Shown here: positions 52,561 to 63,160 of the stretch, piece after piece
Layout: each line of letters opens with the position of its first letter
How positions within the stretch are numbered: the stretch's first letter is position 1
Assembly (NCBI RefSeq): GCF_024749045.1
Contig: NZ_CP087184.1
Coordinates: 2,294,001-2,358,000, forward strand
Direction of reading: 5' to 3'
From: Pseudomonas sp. B21-028
Lineage (GTDB): Bacteria > Pseudomonadota > Gammaproteobacteria > Pseudomonadales > Pseudomonadaceae
DNA: 64,000 nt
Translations under genes and position numbers: made by a program
Notes under the pieces: generated by a model
The model's database searches: none
Told to the model about the DNA's origin: nothing
The model's input: only the letters and a program-made list of their open reading frames with translations

Positions 52561-53976
52561 CTATTGAGACTCGGCAATCCCCAGCGCCACCATCTTCTTG
52601 TACAACGTCGACCGTCCCAGCCCCAGTTGCTCCGCCGCCTCGATCACCTTGCCGCCGCATTGCGCGAGGGTGGTTTCGATCAGTTGCCGGTCGAATCGCG
52701 CCCGGGCCTGACTGAAGGTTTCCTGGGGCAACAGTTCCAGGCCTGGGCTGGCCGTGCGGGTCACCGGGGTGAACGTGCCGATGGCCGCGCGGATGTCGGC
52801 GGCGGTGAGTTGCAGGTTGTCGCTGAGCAGCGCCGCGCGCTCCAGCACGTTGCGCAACTCGCGGATGTTGCCCGGCCAGGCGTGTTGCCCCAGCAGGTCG
52901 AGAGCATCGGGGTTCAGTTCGTGCTGGCTGCGCAGGTCTTCGAGGATCGCCTCGCTCAGGGCCGGCAGGTCATCCAGGCGCTCGCGCAGGGGCGGAACCT
53001 GGATCGGCAGCACATTGAGACGGTAATACAGGTCGGCGCGGAACTCGCCGCGTTTGATCGCCGCCTCCAGATCCATCGACGTGGCAGCGATCACGCGGAC
53101 ATCGCTTTGCAGCACTTCGTTGGAGCCCACCGGTTCATATTCCTTTTCCTGCAACACCCGCAGCAGTTTACTTTGCAGCGGCAGCGGCATGTCGCCGATC
53201 TCATCGAGGAACAACGTACCACCCTGGGCGATCTGCAGCTTGCCGGCGCGGCCCTTGCGGTCGGCCCCGGTGAAGGCTCCGGGCGCGGTGCCGAAGAACT
53301 CGGCTTCCAGCAGCGACTCCGGTATCGCCGCGCTGTTGATGCTGACGAAAGCCTTGTGCGCCCGTGGCGAGGCGCTGTGAATGGCCTGGGCGAGCAGTTC
53401 CTTGCCGGTGCCGGTCTCGCCCAGCAGCAACACCGGGGAATCGGTGCTGGCGCTACGGCGGGCGCGGCGCTTGACCTCCAGCACGGCGCTGCTGGTGCCG
53501 ATGAAATGGGCAAAGTTGTACTTGGTCTGCCGCGCCCGCAGCAGCGAACGAGTCGAGGCCAGTTCTTCCTGCATGCTCTGGTAGCGCTTGAGCATCGGCG
53601 ACAGGCTATGCAGTTCACCGAACAAGGCAAAACCGATGGCGCCGATGACCGCGCCGGCGCTGTCGTGGATCGGCAGGCGCATGACCACCAGCGGCTCCTT
53701 GGGCATCTCCTGCATGTCCAGCAGGATCGGCCGCCCGGTCCGCACCACTTCCCGCAGCAGGCTGCCGGGAATCACGCTCTCGCAGGCCCGACCAATGGCC
53801 TCCTGCGCCGAGTTCAGCCCGAAGCGCCGGGCGTAGCGCTCGTTCATCCAGACGATGTTGGCGTCCCGGTCGACGATCACCGTGCCTTCGCTGGACTGCT
53901 CGATGATCTCGAACAAGGAGCGAATCGCCAGGGTGCGTACGCGCTTGTAGTCCTTGAGGTTTTCGGTGGGGGTCAT
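52561..53976 (-). CDS. hbcR: sigma-54-dependent activator of 3-hydroxybutyrate catabolism (HbcR-like)
   Basis: The product (471 residues) has a PAS domain (EQSSEGTVIVDRDANIVWMN, ~25-140), a sigma-54 AAA domain (Walker A GETGTGKELLAQAIH, the GAFTGA loop in GTAPGAFTGADRKG, Walker B LFLDEIGDM) and a C-terminal Fis-type helix-turn-helix (GGKVIEAAEQLGLGRSTLYK). It should activate transcription with RNA polymerase sigma-54. Its place next to a permease-bdhA operon with a visible sigma-54 promoter matches HbcR (PA2005) of P. aeruginosa. A longer upstream start would cross REP DNA and is rejected. Confidence 0.88.
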   Translation of the reverse strand: MTPTENLKDYKRVRTLAIRSLFEIIEQSSEGTVIVDRDANIVWMNERYARRFGLNSAQEAIGRACESVIPGSLLREVVRTGRPILLDMQEMPKEPLVVMRLPIHDSAGAVIGAIGFALFGELHSLSPMLKRYQSMQEELASTRSLLRARQTKYNFAHFIGTSSAVLEVKRRARRSASTDSPVLLLGETGTGKELLAQAIHSASPRAHKAFVSINSAAIPESLLEAEFFGTAPGAFTGADRKGRAGKLQIAQGGTLFLDEIGDMPLPLQSKLLRVLQEKEYEPVGSNEVLQSDVRVIAATSMDLEAAIKRGEFRADLYYRLNVLPIQVPPLRERLDDLPALSEAILEDLRSQHELNPDALDLLGQHAWPGNIRELRNVLERAALLSDNLQLTAADIRAAIGTFTPVTRTASPGLELLPQETFSQARARFDRQLIETTLAQCGGKVIEAAEQLGLGRSTLYKKMVALGIAESQ

Positions 53977-54010
53977 GGTCTGGTCCGGTTGTGTTTTGCC
54001 TGTCAGGCCG

Positions 54011-54078
54011 CCATCGCGAGCAGGCTCGCTCCCACAGGTGAGCGCATTCCAATGTGGGAGCGAGCCTGCTCGCGATGG
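54011..54078. repeat. inverted REP pair
   Basis: Facing REP units between the yejF stop and the regulator gene. Confidence 0.9.
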
Positions 54079-54097
54079 GCGCGACACGGTGTCGGCA

Positions 54098-55708
54098 TTA
54101 TGCCCACCCCGGATGCGCCGCCGCCAACAGCTCCTTGGTATAAGGATGTTTTGGTGCGTCGAACACCTCATGACTGGCGCCGCACTCAACCACTTTGCCG
54201 TCCTTGATCACGATCATGTCATGGGCCAGGGCGCGCACCACCGCCAGGTCATGGCTGATGAACAGGTAGGTCAGGCCGTGCTTCTCCTGGAGCTGGCGGA
54301 GCAGGGCGACCACTTGTTTCTGTACGGTGCGATCCAGCGCCGAGGTGGGCTCGTCCAGCAGGATCAGCGCCGGTTTGAGCACCAGGGCCCGGGCAATGGC
54401 GATGCGCTGGCGTTGGCCGCCGGAAAATTCGTGGGGATAGCGATGGCGGCTCTGCGGGTCGAGGCCGACTTCCTTGAGGGCCTGGATCACCCGGGCCTCG
54501 CACTCCTGGGCGCTGGACGGACTGTGGACCTCGAGGCCTTCGCTGATGATCTGCTGCACCGACATCCGTGGGCTGAGGCTGCCGAACGGGTCCTGGAACA
54601 CCACCTGCATCTGCTTGCGCCACGGCCGCAGTTCTTTCTGCGACAGGGCGTCGAGGGCTTCACCCTGGAAGCGAATGCTGCCTTCGGATTCGATCAGCCG
54701 CAGGATCGCCTGGCCGAGTGTGGACTTGCCGGAGCCGGATTCGCCAACGATGCCCAGGGTCTTGCCGCGCTGGATGTTCAAGCTGATGCCGTCGACGGCG
54801 CGCAGGTATTCCTTGCGCCGGAACAACCCGCCGCCCAGGGCGAAACTGACCCGCAGGTCTTGGACCTGCAACACGTCTTCGCGCGCGTCCCGGGGCAGGG
54901 CTTCACCCTCCGGCTCGGCGTGCAGCAGTTCACAGCTGTAGGGGTGCTTCGGCGCGCTGAAGAGGGTTTCGCACGGCGCCTGCTCGACGATTTCCCCGGC
55001 CTTCATCACGCACACCCGCTGGGCGATGCTGCGCACCAGGTTCAGGTCATGGCTGATCAGCAGCAAAGACATGCCGAGCCGTTGCTGGAGTGACTTGAGC
55101 AACAGCAGGATCTTGCGCTGCACGGTCACGTCCAGCGCCGTGGTCGGTTCGTCGGCGATCAACAGCTCCGGCTCGCAGGCCAGGGCCATGGCAATCATTA
55201 CCCGTTGCCGCTGGCCGCCGGAGAGCTGGTGCGGGTAGGCCTTGAGCCGTTCGACGGGTTTCTGGATGCCGACCAGGGCCAGCAATTCCAGGATGCGCTG
55301 GCGTGCCGCTTTGCCGCCCAGGCCCTTGTGCAGCATCAGGGTTTCGCCGATCTGCTTTTCGACGCTGTGCAGCGGGTTGAGGGAGGTCATCGGTTCCTGG
55401 AAGATCATCGCGATACGGTTGCCGCGCAACGCCCGCAGGGTGCTGGCTTGGGCCCCGACCAGTTCCTGGCCGCGATAGCGAATGCTGCCGGTGGTATGGC
55501 TCTCGGTTGGCGGCAGCAGTTGCAGGATCGAGTGGGCCGTCACCGACTTGCCGGAGCCCGATTCGCCCACCAAGGCCAGGCACTCGCCGGGGCGGATGTC
55601 CAGGCACAGGTTGCGCACGACGGCCTGGTCGTTGAAGGCCACGCTCAGGTCGCGGATTTCGATCAGGTTGTCACGCACGTCCGGATCAGGACCTGGGGTC
55701 GAATGCAT
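54098..55708 (-). CDS. yejF: YejF-type ABC transporter ATPase with two nucleotide-binding domains
   Basis: The product (536 residues) contains two complete ATPase domains: Walker [11 protein letters not shown] and [10 protein letters not shown], signatures [15 protein letters not shown] and [15 protein letters not shown], and Walker B motifs [13 protein letters not shown] and [12 protein letters not shown]. Each is followed by the oligopeptide-transporter zinc-finger-like tail (EHPYT-type HPYSCELL and HPYTKELL). It powers peptide import (microcin C-type yejABEF) with YejB and YejE. Its start overlaps yejE by 23 nt, so translation is coupled. Confidence 0.93.
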   Translation of the reverse strand: MHSTPGPDPDVRDNLIEIRDLSVAFNDQAVVRNLCLDIRPGECLALVGESGSGKSVTAHSILQLLPPTESHTTGSIRYRGQELVGAQASTLRALRGNRIAMIFQEPMTSLNPLHSVEKQIGETLMLHKGLGGKAARQRILELLALVGIQKPVERLKAYPHQLSGGQRQRVMIAMALACEPELLIADEPTTALDVTVQRKILLLLKSLQQRLGMSLLLISHDLNLVRSIAQRVCVMKAGEIVEQAPCETLFSAPKHPYSCELLHAEPEGEALPRDAREDVLQVQDLRVSFALGGGLFRRKEYLRAVDGISLNIQRGKTLGIVGESGSGKSTLGQAILRLIESEGSIRFQGEALDALSQKELRPWRKQMQVVFQDPFGSLSPRMSVQQIISEGLEVHSPSSAQECEARVIQALKEVGLDPQSRHRYPHEFSGGQRQRIAIARALVLKPALILLDEPTSALDRTVQKQVVALLRQLQEKHGLTYLFISHDLAVVRALAHDMIVIKDGKVVECGASHEVFDAPKHPYTKELLAAAHPGWA

Positions 55709-56708
55709 CGCGCAAAGCCTCGCCAATGAACACCAACAGGGAAAGAATCAGGGCCAGGGTGAAGAATGCCGTCAGCCCTAGCCAGGGTGCTTGCAGGTTC
55801 TGTTTGCCCTGGGCAATCAGCTCGCCCAGGGACGCGCTGCCGGCCGGCATGCCGAAGCCGAGGAAGTCCAGGGCGGTGAGGGTGGAGATCGCTCCGGTGA
55901 GAATGAACGGCAGATAACTCAGGGTCGCGTTCATCGCGTTGGGCAGGATGTGCCGCACGATCACCTTGCGGTCGGTCAGGCCCAGGGCCCTGGCGGCCTT
56001 GACGTATTCGAGGTTGCGCCCGCGCAGGAACTCGGCGCGGACCACGTCCACCAGGGCCAGCCAGGAGAACAGCGCCATGATCCCCAGCAGCCACCAGAAA
56101 TTCGGCTCGACGAAACCGGAGAGGATGATCAATAGATAGAGCACCGGCAGCCCGGACCAGACCTCCAGCAAGCGTTGCCCCAACAGGTCCACCCAGCCGC
56201 CGTAATACCCCTGCAACGCGCCGGCGGCGATGCCGATCAGGGCGCTGATGACCGTCAGCGTGAGGGCGAACAGGATCGACACCCGGGCACCGAAGATCAC
56301 CCGGGCCAGCACGTCCCGGGACTGGTCGTCGGTGCCCAGCCAGTTCACCGAGGTGGGCGGGCTCGGGGCCGGTTGATTGAGGTCGTAGTTGGGGGTGTCG
56401 TCGCTGAACGGGATCGGCGGGAACAGCAGCCAGCCGCCATCCTTGTGGATCAGGTTCTGCACGTAGCTGCTGCGGTAGTCGGCCTGGAACGGTAGCTGGC
56501 CGCCGAATTCCTGCTCGGTGTAGCGCTTGAACACGGGGAAATACAGGGAGTTTTGATAGCTCACCACCAGCGGCTTGTCATTGGCGATCAGCTCGCCGCC
56601 CAGGGTCAGGATGAACAGGCCGATGAACAACCACAGCGACCACCAGCCACGGCGGTTCTTCTTGAAGCGCTCGAAACGCCGTCGGCCCAGGGGCGAGAAT
56701 CTGAACAT
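55686..56708 (-). CDS. yejE: YejE-type peptide ABC transporter permease
   Basis: The 340-residue protein starts with a basic N-terminus ([21 protein letters not shown]) and one membrane helix, then a periplasmic region with LGTDDQSRDVLARVIFGARV and the five-helix permease core with the EAA-like loop EYVKAARALGLTDRKVIVRH. It pairs with YejB. Its start shares one base with the yejB stop. Confidence 0.93.
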   Translation of the reverse strand: MFRFSPLGRRRFERFKKNRRGWWSLWLFIGLFILTLGGELIANDKPLVVSYQNSLYFPVFKRYTEQEFGGQLPFQADYRSSYVQNLIHKDGGWLLFPPIPFSDDTPNYDLNQPAPSPPTSVNWLGTDDQSRDVLARVIFGARVSILFALTLTVISALIGIAAGALQGYYGGWVDLLGQRLLEVWSGLPVLYLLIILSGFVEPNFWWLLGIMALFSWLALVDVVRAEFLRGRNLEYVKAARALGLTDRKVIVRHILPNAMNATLSYLPFILTGAISTLTALDFLGFGMPAGSASLGELIAQGKQNLQAPWLGLTAFFTLALILSLLVFIGEALRDAFDPRS

Positions 56709-57766
56709 CAGGCGTTCCTCGCGGCGAAGTCGATGCGCGGGTCCACCAGGGTGTAGCAGAGGTCGCCGATGAGTTTGATCAGCAGGCCGAACAGCGTGAA
56801 GATGAACAGCGAGCCGAACACCACCGGATAGTCCCGGGACACGGCCGCCTCGTAGCTCATGCGGCCCAGGCCATCAAGGGAGAAGATCACCTCGATCAGC
56901 AGCGATCCGGCGAAGAACACGCTGATGAACGCCTGGGGAATTCCCGAGACCACCAGCAACATGGCGTTGCGGAACACGTGGCCATACAACACCCGCCGTT
57001 CGCTCATGCCCTTGGCCCGCGCCGTGACCACGTATTGGCGGGTGATTTCATTGAGAAACGAGTTCTTGGTCAGGATGGTCAGGGTGGCGAAGCCGCCGAT
57101 TACCAGTGATGTGACCGGCAGCACCAGGTGCCAGAAGTAATCGGTGATCTTGCCCAGGGTCGACAGCGATTCGAAGTTGTCCGACACCAGCCCGCGCACC
57201 GGAAACCAGTTCAGCGACGTTCCGCCCGCGAACATCACGATCAGGAACATCGCGAAGAGGAACGCCGGCATGGCGTAGCCGATGATGATCGCGGTGCTGC
57301 TCCAGATATCGAAGGCCGACCCGTGATGCACAGCCTTGCGGATGCCCAGCGGGATCGACACCAGGTAGGTGATCAGGGTCGCCCACAGTCCCAGGGAAAT
57401 GGTCACCGGCATCTTTTCCAGGATCAGGTCGGTGACCGTGGCGCCCCGGAAGAAACTCTTGCCGAAGTCCAGGTGGGCGTAGCTGCTGAGCATCAGCCAC
57501 AGGCGTTCATGGGCTGGTTTGTCGAAGCCGTATTGTTTCTCGATGTCCTTGATCAGTTGCGGGTCCAGGCCACGGCTGGCCCGGGAGCTGCCGGTCATGG
57601 CATTGCCCGAGCTGCCGACACTGGCGCCACCGATGCCTTGCAGGTGGGCGATGGCCTGTTCCACCGGGCCGCCCGGGGCCGCCTGGACGATGACGAAATT
57701 CACCAGCAGGATGATCACCAGGGTCGGAATGATCAGCAGTAAACGTCGCGCGACATAGGCCCACAT
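56708..57766 (-). CDS. yejB: YejB-type peptide ABC transporter permease
   Basis: The 352-residue protein has the DppB/OppB-type layout: membrane N-terminus ([20 protein letters not shown]), large loop, then permease core with [20 protein letters not shown]. The loop is longer than in DppB, as usual for YejB. It lies between yejA and yejE with one-base overlaps. Confidence 0.93.
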   Translation of the reverse strand: MWAYVARRLLLIIPTLVIILLVNFVIVQAAPGGPVEQAIAHLQGIGGASVGSSGNAMTGSSRASRGLDPQLIKDIEKQYGFDKPAHERLWLMLSSYAHLDFGKSFFRGATVTDLILEKMPVTISLGLWATLITYLVSIPLGIRKAVHHGSAFDIWSSTAIIIGYAMPAFLFAMFLIVMFAGGTSLNWFPVRGLVSDNFESLSTLGKITDYFWHLVLPVTSLVIGGFATLTILTKNSFLNEITRQYVVTARAKGMSERRVLYGHVFRNAMLLVVSGIPQAFISVFFAGSLLIEVIFSLDGLGRMSYEAAVSRDYPVVFGSLFIFTLFGLLIKLIGDLCYTLVDPRIDFAARNA

Positions 57767-59634
57767 CAGTGACGCCCTCCGGAGGCGCGACGCCTGATTC
57801 GCTCGGCGGTCATCTGCTCATTGGTCAAGGGGGTGGTGCTGACTTCCCACCAGCTCTCGATGGCTTCGTCGTTGGCGGCCTGCACCTTCGGCATGCCGAA
57901 GCGGTTCCACCATACGGTCGAGCTGCCCGGTGGGTAGTAGTTGGGAATCCAGTAGTAACTCCATTGCAGCACTCGGTCCAGGGCGTGGGCATGCCGGAGC
58001 ATGTCGTCCTGGGTGGTGGCCTTGACCAGCCCGTCGATCAGTGCGTCGACAGCAGGATTCTGCAACGCCATGTAGTTGTTGGCGCCCGGGTCGTTGGCCG
58101 CCGCCGAACCGAAGTAATTATAAAGCTCGGTGCCGGGCGAGGTGCTGACCGGGTAGCCGGTGACGATCATGTCGTAGTCACGGCTCATCAGGCGGTTGAC
58201 GTACTGGGACGGGTCGATGCGACGGATGCTCATGTCGATGCCGATCTGCGCCAGGGTGCGCTTGTAGGGCAGCAGCAGGCGGTCCATGCCGTTCTGGCTG
58301 TTGAGGAAGGTGAAGCTCAGCGGCTCGCCCTCGGCATTGACCAGGCGATCGCCATCGGGTTTCCAGCCGGCCTGTTCCAGCAGCGCCAGGGCCTGCAATT
58401 GCTTGTCGCGAATCACGCCGCTGCCGTCGGTCTTCGGGGCCTGGAACACCTGGGTGAAAACCTCGTCGGGGACTTTCCCGCGCAGCGGTTCAAGGATCGC
58501 CAGTTCGTTCGCGTCGGGCAGCTCTCGGGCGGCCAGGTCGGTGTTGGAGAAGAAGCTCTGCTGGCGCACATAGAGGTTGCGCATCATCTGCCGGTTGCTC
58601 CATTCGAAATCCCAGAGCATCGCCAGGGCCTGGCGGACGCGGCGGTCCTGGAACTGCGGCTTTTGCAGGTTGAACACGAAGCCCTGGGCCGTTTGCGGGG
58701 CTTCGGTGGCCAGGTGGGCTTTCTGCAGGCGTCCGTCGCGCAGCGCCGGGCTGTCGTAACCGATGGAGAAGCCCGTGGCGGAAAACTCGCGGTTGTAGTC
58801 GTAGGCGCCGCCGCGCAGCACCTGGCGCGCCACGTCGGTGTCGCCGAAGTACTCGATGCTGAAATGATCGAAGTTGTAGAGCCCACGGCTGACCGGCAGG
58901 TCCTTGCCCCACCAGTCGGCGTTGCGCTCGAAGGTGATGCTGCGCCCGGAGTCGACCTTGCCAACCCGGTACGGTCCACTGCCCAGCGGCGCTTCATAGC
59001 CACCTCCGCTGGCAAAATCGCGGGTTTTCCACCAATGCTCGGGAAACACCGGCAGGGTGGCGATGTCCAGGGGCAAGGTGCGGTTTTCGTTGTTCTTGAA
59101 ATCGAAGCGAACGGTGCGTTTGCCTTCGACTTCGACGCCTTTGACGGCCGCGAACTGGGTGCGATAGCGCAGGCTGCCCTGGGTCATCAGCAGCTCGAAG
59201 CTGTAGCGCACGTCTTCGGCAGTGATGGGCTTGCCATCGGCGAAGCGGGCCTTGGGGTTCAGGTAGAAGCGCAGGGACAAACCGTCGTCTGCGCGTTCCA
59301 TGCTTTGTGCGACCAGGCCGTAGACAGTGTAGGGCTCATCCAGCGAACGCTGGGCCAGGGGCGAATACAGCATGCCGTCGATCTGGCTGACCCCGATGCC
59401 TTTGTCGATGTAAGGCAGCACGTGATCGAACTGGCCGATCTCGATGGCCGAGCGGCGCAGGGTGCCACCTTTGGGGGCCTGGGGGTTGGCATAGGCGAAA
59501 TGGCTGAAGCCTTCGGGGTATTTGGCCGGTTCGCCGTAGACGGTCAGGGCATGTTGCGGTGCGGCAGACACACCGGCGGCGCCTGTCAGCAGGAGCGCGG
59601 CAGCCAGAAACAGAGAGGGAAACACCAGTCGCAT
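57766..59634 (-). CDS. yejA: YejA-type periplasmic peptide-binding protein
   Basis: The product (622 residues) has a signal peptide ([20 protein letters not shown] ending near AAP) and a family 5 solute-binding fold: [28 protein letters not shown] and the late [20 protein letters not shown]. YejA proteins bind oligopeptides and microcin C in E. coli; the natural ligand here is unknown. A longer upstream start is rejected because it delays the signal peptide. It heads the yejABEF unit, 134 nt after a parvulin gene. Confidence 0.93.
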   Translation of the reverse strand: MRLVFPSLFLAAALLLTGAAGVSAAPQHALTVYGEPAKYPEGFSHFAYANPQAPKGGTLRRSAIEIGQFDHVLPYIDKGIGVSQIDGMLYSPLAQRSLDEPYTVYGLVAQSMERADDGLSLRFYLNPKARFADGKPITAEDVRYSFELLMTQGSLRYRTQFAAVKGVEVEGKRTVRFDFKNNENRTLPLDIATLPVFPEHWWKTRDFASGGGYEAPLGSGPYRVGKVDSGRSITFERNADWWGKDLPVSRGLYNFDHFSIEYFGDTDVARQVLRGGAYDYNREFSATGFSIGYDSPALRDGRLQKAHLATEAPQTAQGFVFNLQKPQFQDRRVRQALAMLWDFEWSNRQMMRNLYVRQQSFFSNTDLAARELPDANELAILEPLRGKVPDEVFTQVFQAPKTDGSGVIRDKQLQALALLEQAGWKPDGDRLVNAEGEPLSFTFLNSQNGMDRLLLPYKRTLAQIGIDMSIRRIDPSQYVNRLMSRDYDMIVTGYPVSTSPGTELYNYFGSAAANDPGANNYMALQNPAVDALIDGLVKATTQDDMLRHAHALDRVLQWSYYWIPNYYPPGSSTVWWNRFGMPKVQAANDEAIESWWEVSTTPLTNEQMTAERIRRRASGGRH

Positions 59635-59716
59635 TGTCAGCCTTAAAGCCGGGTGATCGATGACAACGATTTTTACGCGAGCGGCGCGCTGATCGCCAGC
59701 CCCGTGGTCAAGGAGT

Positions 59717-59761
59717 GGTGGCGAGGGGATTGCGGTGGTGAGGGAGCAATCCCTCGCCACC
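59717..59761. repeat. small GGTGGCGAGGG inverted repeat
   Basis: GGTGGCGAGGGGATTGC faces GCAATCCCTCGCCACC with one unpaired base. It is a short member or relative of the GGCGAGGGGATT family, or a terminator-like hairpin, between ppiC and yejA. No clear T-run follows. Confidence 0.65.
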
Positions 59762-59768
59762 GTCACCT

Positions 59769-60050
59769 TCAGTCCTGGCGGCTGGTCACTTCCAGCAGGT
59801 GGTAGCCGAACTGGGTCTTGACCGGGCCCTGCACCACGTTGAGTGGAGCGCTGAATACCACGGTGTCGAATTCCTTGACCATCTGACCCGGGCCGAACGA
59901 ACCCAGGTCACCACCCTGGCGGCTGGACGGGCACGTGGAGTTGGCTTTCGCCACTTCGGCGAAATCGGCACCGGCTTCGATCTGGGCCTTGAGTTCGTTG
60001 CACTTGTCTTCGCTGGAAACCAGGATGTGGCGGGCAGTGGCTTTGGCCAT
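59769..60050 (-). CDS. ppiC: second PpiC-type parvulin
   Basis: The 93-residue protein is a single parvulin domain (MAKATARHILVSSEDKCNEL, STCPSSRQGGDLGSFGPGQM and KTQFGYHLLEVTSRQD). It has no signal peptide. It is a paralogue of the one at 43422-43697, with about half identical positions by eye. It lies upstream of yejA in the same direction and could share its transcript. Translation starts at MAKATARHIL; the upstream reading is rejected. Confidence 0.92.
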   Translation of the reverse strand: MAKATARHILVSSEDKCNELKAQIEAGADFAEVAKANSTCPSSRQGGDLGSFGPGQMVKEFDTVVFSAPLNVVQGPVKTQFGYHLLEVTSRQD

Positions 60051-60601
60051 GGGATAACTCCTTGCAGGTAATGATTTCAAAGTGCAGAGCCTACCGGAAA
60101 CAGTCATTCATTGCCTGGCAAAGTTCGCCAAGACGCTGCTCCTGGCATCAGCAGTCATGAAGCCGGCCTCGATGCGAAAGCGCCGACGGATGTCATCGTT
60201 TCGACCCTTTGTTAGGCATCTATCTTTCTCGCTACTTATCCGCTGAATAACGAAAACAACTTAATGCAAAATATTTCAAGCTGGCGGCGGTTTAAGAGCG
60301 GTCCTTTGACGGGATATGGCCTGCTCGAACAGGTCCGGTCAATAGAAGGCGGTGTCCTGTTTTAGGGGGACACATCCAATAAAAGTTCACGGACAGCCAA
60401 AAAGAGTTGTGGTAACTATGCCCCGCCTTAAACGGGCAGCTTGAAGAGTACATCTCAAGGAAACACCCGCCCGGCCGGGGATGGGCGGGTTAAAAAAAGC
60501 ATCATTGTTCGGGACAAATCCAACACTAAGCCAATTGCCATTAGAAAGGCATTGTGTGGCGGATTGTCATCATTGTTTGAATTTCAGGAAGGCTCCATAT
60601 T
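60051..60601. other. 551-nt non-coding leader region before the bifunctional PLP enzyme
   Basis: No convincing gene is seen. AT-rich stretches (60220-60290, for example ATAACGAAAACAACTTAATG) look promoter-like. Three hairpins follow: GTGTCC/GGACAC around 60351-60372, CCCG/CGGG around 60422-60436, and ACCCGCCC/GGGCGGGT at 60465-60490. A possible 8-codon leader ORF (60418-60444, MPRLKRAA) overlaps the second hairpin. The RBS AGGAAGG ends 9 nt before the gene. The hairpins lack T-runs, so they are not ordinary terminators. Confidence 0.5.
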
Positions 60602-63160
60602 ATGTTTTCGGGCTTTAAAAGTTCAGATCACTTCTCGCTTACTACATTATTTCGGACTATTCAGTCAGATTATCCGGCCCTGGTTCGCAACCTGGTTAGA
60701 ACACCCTTGGTGGAACTGTCATGGCTCAGTTCGGATACACGAAGAGTATGGGCGAAGCTGGAGTGTTCACAGCGTACCGGCTCATTCAAATTACGCGGTG
60801 CTTATAACGCTCTTCACGTGCTGCCGTCGGGCGCCGCTGTCTACACCGCGTCGGCGGGTAACCACGGCTTGGCGATAGCCACACTGGCCCGTGAGCTAGG
60901 TTTGAAAGCCAATATCTTCGTGCCACTGACGGCCTCGGAAATAAAGATTCGCAGGCTGCGTGCCGCGGGGGCGCGAATCGTCCAGGTGGGGCGTGACGTG
61001 GCGCAGGCGTATATCGCAGCCCGTCACGAAGCGGAGCAAAACGGCGGTCATTACATTTCTCCGTTCGACCATCCGGCCGTGGTCGCCGGGCAGGGATCCC
61101 TGGCCCTGGAAATCGCCGAACAAACTGACCAGCATTTTGATCACATCGTCCTGCCGTTTGGCGGAGGAGGGTTGCTCACCGGGTTTGGCTGCGCGGCCGC
61201 CCGACTCTGGCCCGAAGCTCGCCTGCATGGTGTACTGCCGGCGGCGTTCGGGCGTCAGCTGGACCAAGGGTTCGATGAGCAGCAGATGCTCAAGAGTGTC
61301 ATGCCCACGCTCGCTGACGGGCTTGCCATCGAGCACGATCAAGACAATTGGCTGTGGCCGCTGATACGGGAACTGAAGCCCAGGTTCCATACCGTGTCGG
61401 AGGAGCAGATCAAGACAGGCATGATGACCCTCTTGCATCAGGAAAGCATTCTGGCCGAGGGGGCGGGTGCAATTGGCCTGGTGCCCTTGCTGTTTGAAGA
61501 AGGTGCGGCGCTGGAAGGGGACATCCTGGTCATGGTCAGCGGTGGCAACATTTCCGTTCCACTGTTGAGCAAAGCCATGAGCACCGTCATCGAGGACCCT
61601 CGGCTGCGTAAGATCAACGGTTTGAGAGCGACCACGCTTGGCATCGAGCTGCGGGATGCCGCGCCGCATCCGGCGACTCAGGCCAGCGACAAACCTTCGG
61701 CCAGCGCAGCGCCCCTGACGGGGGAAGCCACGTTGCGGGTGATGTGGTTGCAATTGGTGGATCGTATCGAGGAGGAGCTGAATCGCCTGGACGCGACCCT
61801 GGCGCAACACTTGTCCTTCGCCCGGCAGGAACGGCTGTCAGTGGATGCCACGATTGAACGCTTTATGGACGAAGCGTTGAACAGTACGCGTCGAATGATC
61901 GACAGTTGTCGTCAGCAGGGCCTGGATGGACGGCAGGTCGCGCAGCGTTATCGATTGCTGATCCAGCAGTTCGGGTTTGCCCGCTCAGCCCTGAGCTGGT
62001 GCAGCGCAAGTACCGACCAGAGTGCGGAGATCATGTTTTTCGATCCTGCAGACTTGCAAACCAGCTCTGTGAACTATGACCGCTACGGCTCGATCGCCTT
62101 GCGCGAGCTGGAGCTGAACCTGGTACGGGCGATTGGATTTGACGGAGGGGCGCAGGCAGCCTTGTTGACATCAAGCGGGCAGGCCGCCTACTCGACACTG
62201 GAAAGCTTTCTGTTGCGCGAGGTGTTCCCGAAGCACCCCGGAAAAGCCCGGGTCGCCAGGGTGCCGTACCTCTACTTCGAGGCGTTGGAACAGTTGGAGG
62301 CATTACCCCAGGTTTGCGTCGCAACGGCACAGGACTGGGGTGTCGACGCGTTGATCGACTGCGTGGAGCGCACGGATAGCCAGGTAGTGTTTGTCGACCC
62401 GATGGCCAATATCGGTGATCTGCCTTGCTTCGACTTCCAGGGCCTGGCCAGCGCTTTGCAAACGCGCCAATGGCAGGACCGGTGGCTGGTGATCGATGGC
62501 ACGATGGTTTCCGGCGGCTTCAACCCGTTCACCTTGTTCGAGGCCCCCAACCATCCCCAGGTGCTTTACTACGAAAGCGGCAGTAAGTATCTGCAACTGG
62601 GCCTGGACCTGCAGATGCTCGGCGTTATCGTCTGCAGCGAACAGCACGCGCCCGCGCTTGCCCGTCACCGACGAAATCTGGGGAGTGGGCTTTATCAGAG
62701 TCAGGTGGCACGTGTTCCACTGTTCGACCGCGAACAGTTACTGCAGCGCATGCAGCGCCTCACGCGCAATGCCGAGTACCTGACTGCGGCCCTGCGTGCA
62801 ATCGAGCATCCGCGCAGCCGATTGTGCGTGTCTTACCCCGACCATTGGCGGGATAGCCGATGGGCCCATGGCGGCGGGGTCGTTGCTATCACCTTCAGTG
62901 AGCCTGGTCTCAACAACCGCCACTGCCTGGAAAGCCTGATCGAAATCATCATCACTCGCTGTCGTGCGGCAGACGTGGCCATCACCAAGGGGGTGAGCTT
63001 CGGCTTCGGCGTCACACGCGTTTCTGCGGCTGCGGCGATAGCTGAGTCGACTGATCCATTTCTACGGTTCTCGATGGGTGAAGAAACCGACCATCAACTG
63101 AAAAAACTGGTCAGCTGCATTGTCCAGTCGGTAGATATCTTTCTGGAGACTTTTGAATGA
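60602..63160 (+). CDS. bifunctional PLP enzyme: threonine-dehydratase-like (fold II) fused to cystathionine-gamma-synthase-like (fold I)
   Basis: The product has 852 residues. Residues ~25-340 are a fold-II PLP domain like threonine dehydratase: PLP lysine Lys63 in GSFKLRGA, SAGNHGLA (~85-91), FDHPAVVAGQGSLALEI, the phosphate loop GGGGLL (187-192) and SGGN near 320. Residues ~440-852 are a Cys/Met-metabolism fold-I domain: SSGQAAYSTLE, VIDGTMVSGG with the cofactor Asp, and PLP lysine Lys662 in ESGSKYLQLG. All key residues are kept, so both halves look active. The reaction is unknown; beta-elimination followed by gamma- or beta-addition is one scheme. It overlaps the acetyltransferase gene by 4 nt. 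Confidence 0.88.
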   Translation: MFSGFKSSDHFSLTTLFRTIQSDYPALVRNLVRTPLVELSWLSSDTRRVWAKLECSQRTGSFKLRGAYNALHVLPSGAAVYTASAGNHGLAIATLARELGLKANIFVPLTASEIKIRRLRAAGARIVQVGRDVAQAYIAARHEAEQNGGHYISPFDHPAVVAGQGSLALEIAEQTDQHFDHIVLPFGGGGLLTGFGCAAARLWPEARLHGVLPAAFGRQLDQGFDEQQMLKSVMPTLADGLAIEHDQDNWLWPLIRELKPRFHTVSEEQIKTGMMTLLHQESILAEGAGAIGLVPLLFEEGAALEGDILVMVSGGNISVPLLSKAMSTVIEDPRLRKINGLRATTLGIELRDAAPHPATQASDKPSASAAPLTGEATLRVMWLQLVDRIEEELNRLDATLAQHLSFARQERLSVDATIERFMDEALNSTRRMIDSCRQQGLDGRQVAQRYRLLIQQFGFARSALSWCSASTDQSAEIMFFDPADLQTSSVNYDRYGSIALRELELNLVRAIGFDGGAQAALLTSSGQAAYSTLESFLLREVFPKHPGKARVARVPYLYFEALEQLEALPQVCVATAQDWGVDALIDCVERTDSQVVFVDPMANIGDLPCFDFQGLASALQTRQWQDRWLVIDGTMVSGGFNPFTLFEAPNHPQVLYYESGSKYLQLGLDLQMLGVIVCSEQHAPALARHRRNLGSGLYQSQVARVPLFDREQLLQRMQRLTRNAEYLTAALRAIEHPRSRLCVSYPDHWRDSRWAHGGGVVAITFSEPGLNNRHCLESLIEIIITRCRAADVAITKGVSFGFGVTRVSAAAAIAESTDPFLRFSMGEETDHQLKKLVSCIVQSVDIFLETFE

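Noticed and set aside
60465..60490. Hairpin before the PLP fusion gene as a Rho-independent terminator
   Set aside because: On the plus strand it is followed by an A-run, and on the minus strand by no T-run. It is kept only as a structure in the leader.
60441..60878. A 145-codon frame overlapping the start of the PLP fusion gene
   Set aside because: No ribosome binding site; it overlaps the conserved domain of the larger frame out of phase and has no recognisable sequence.
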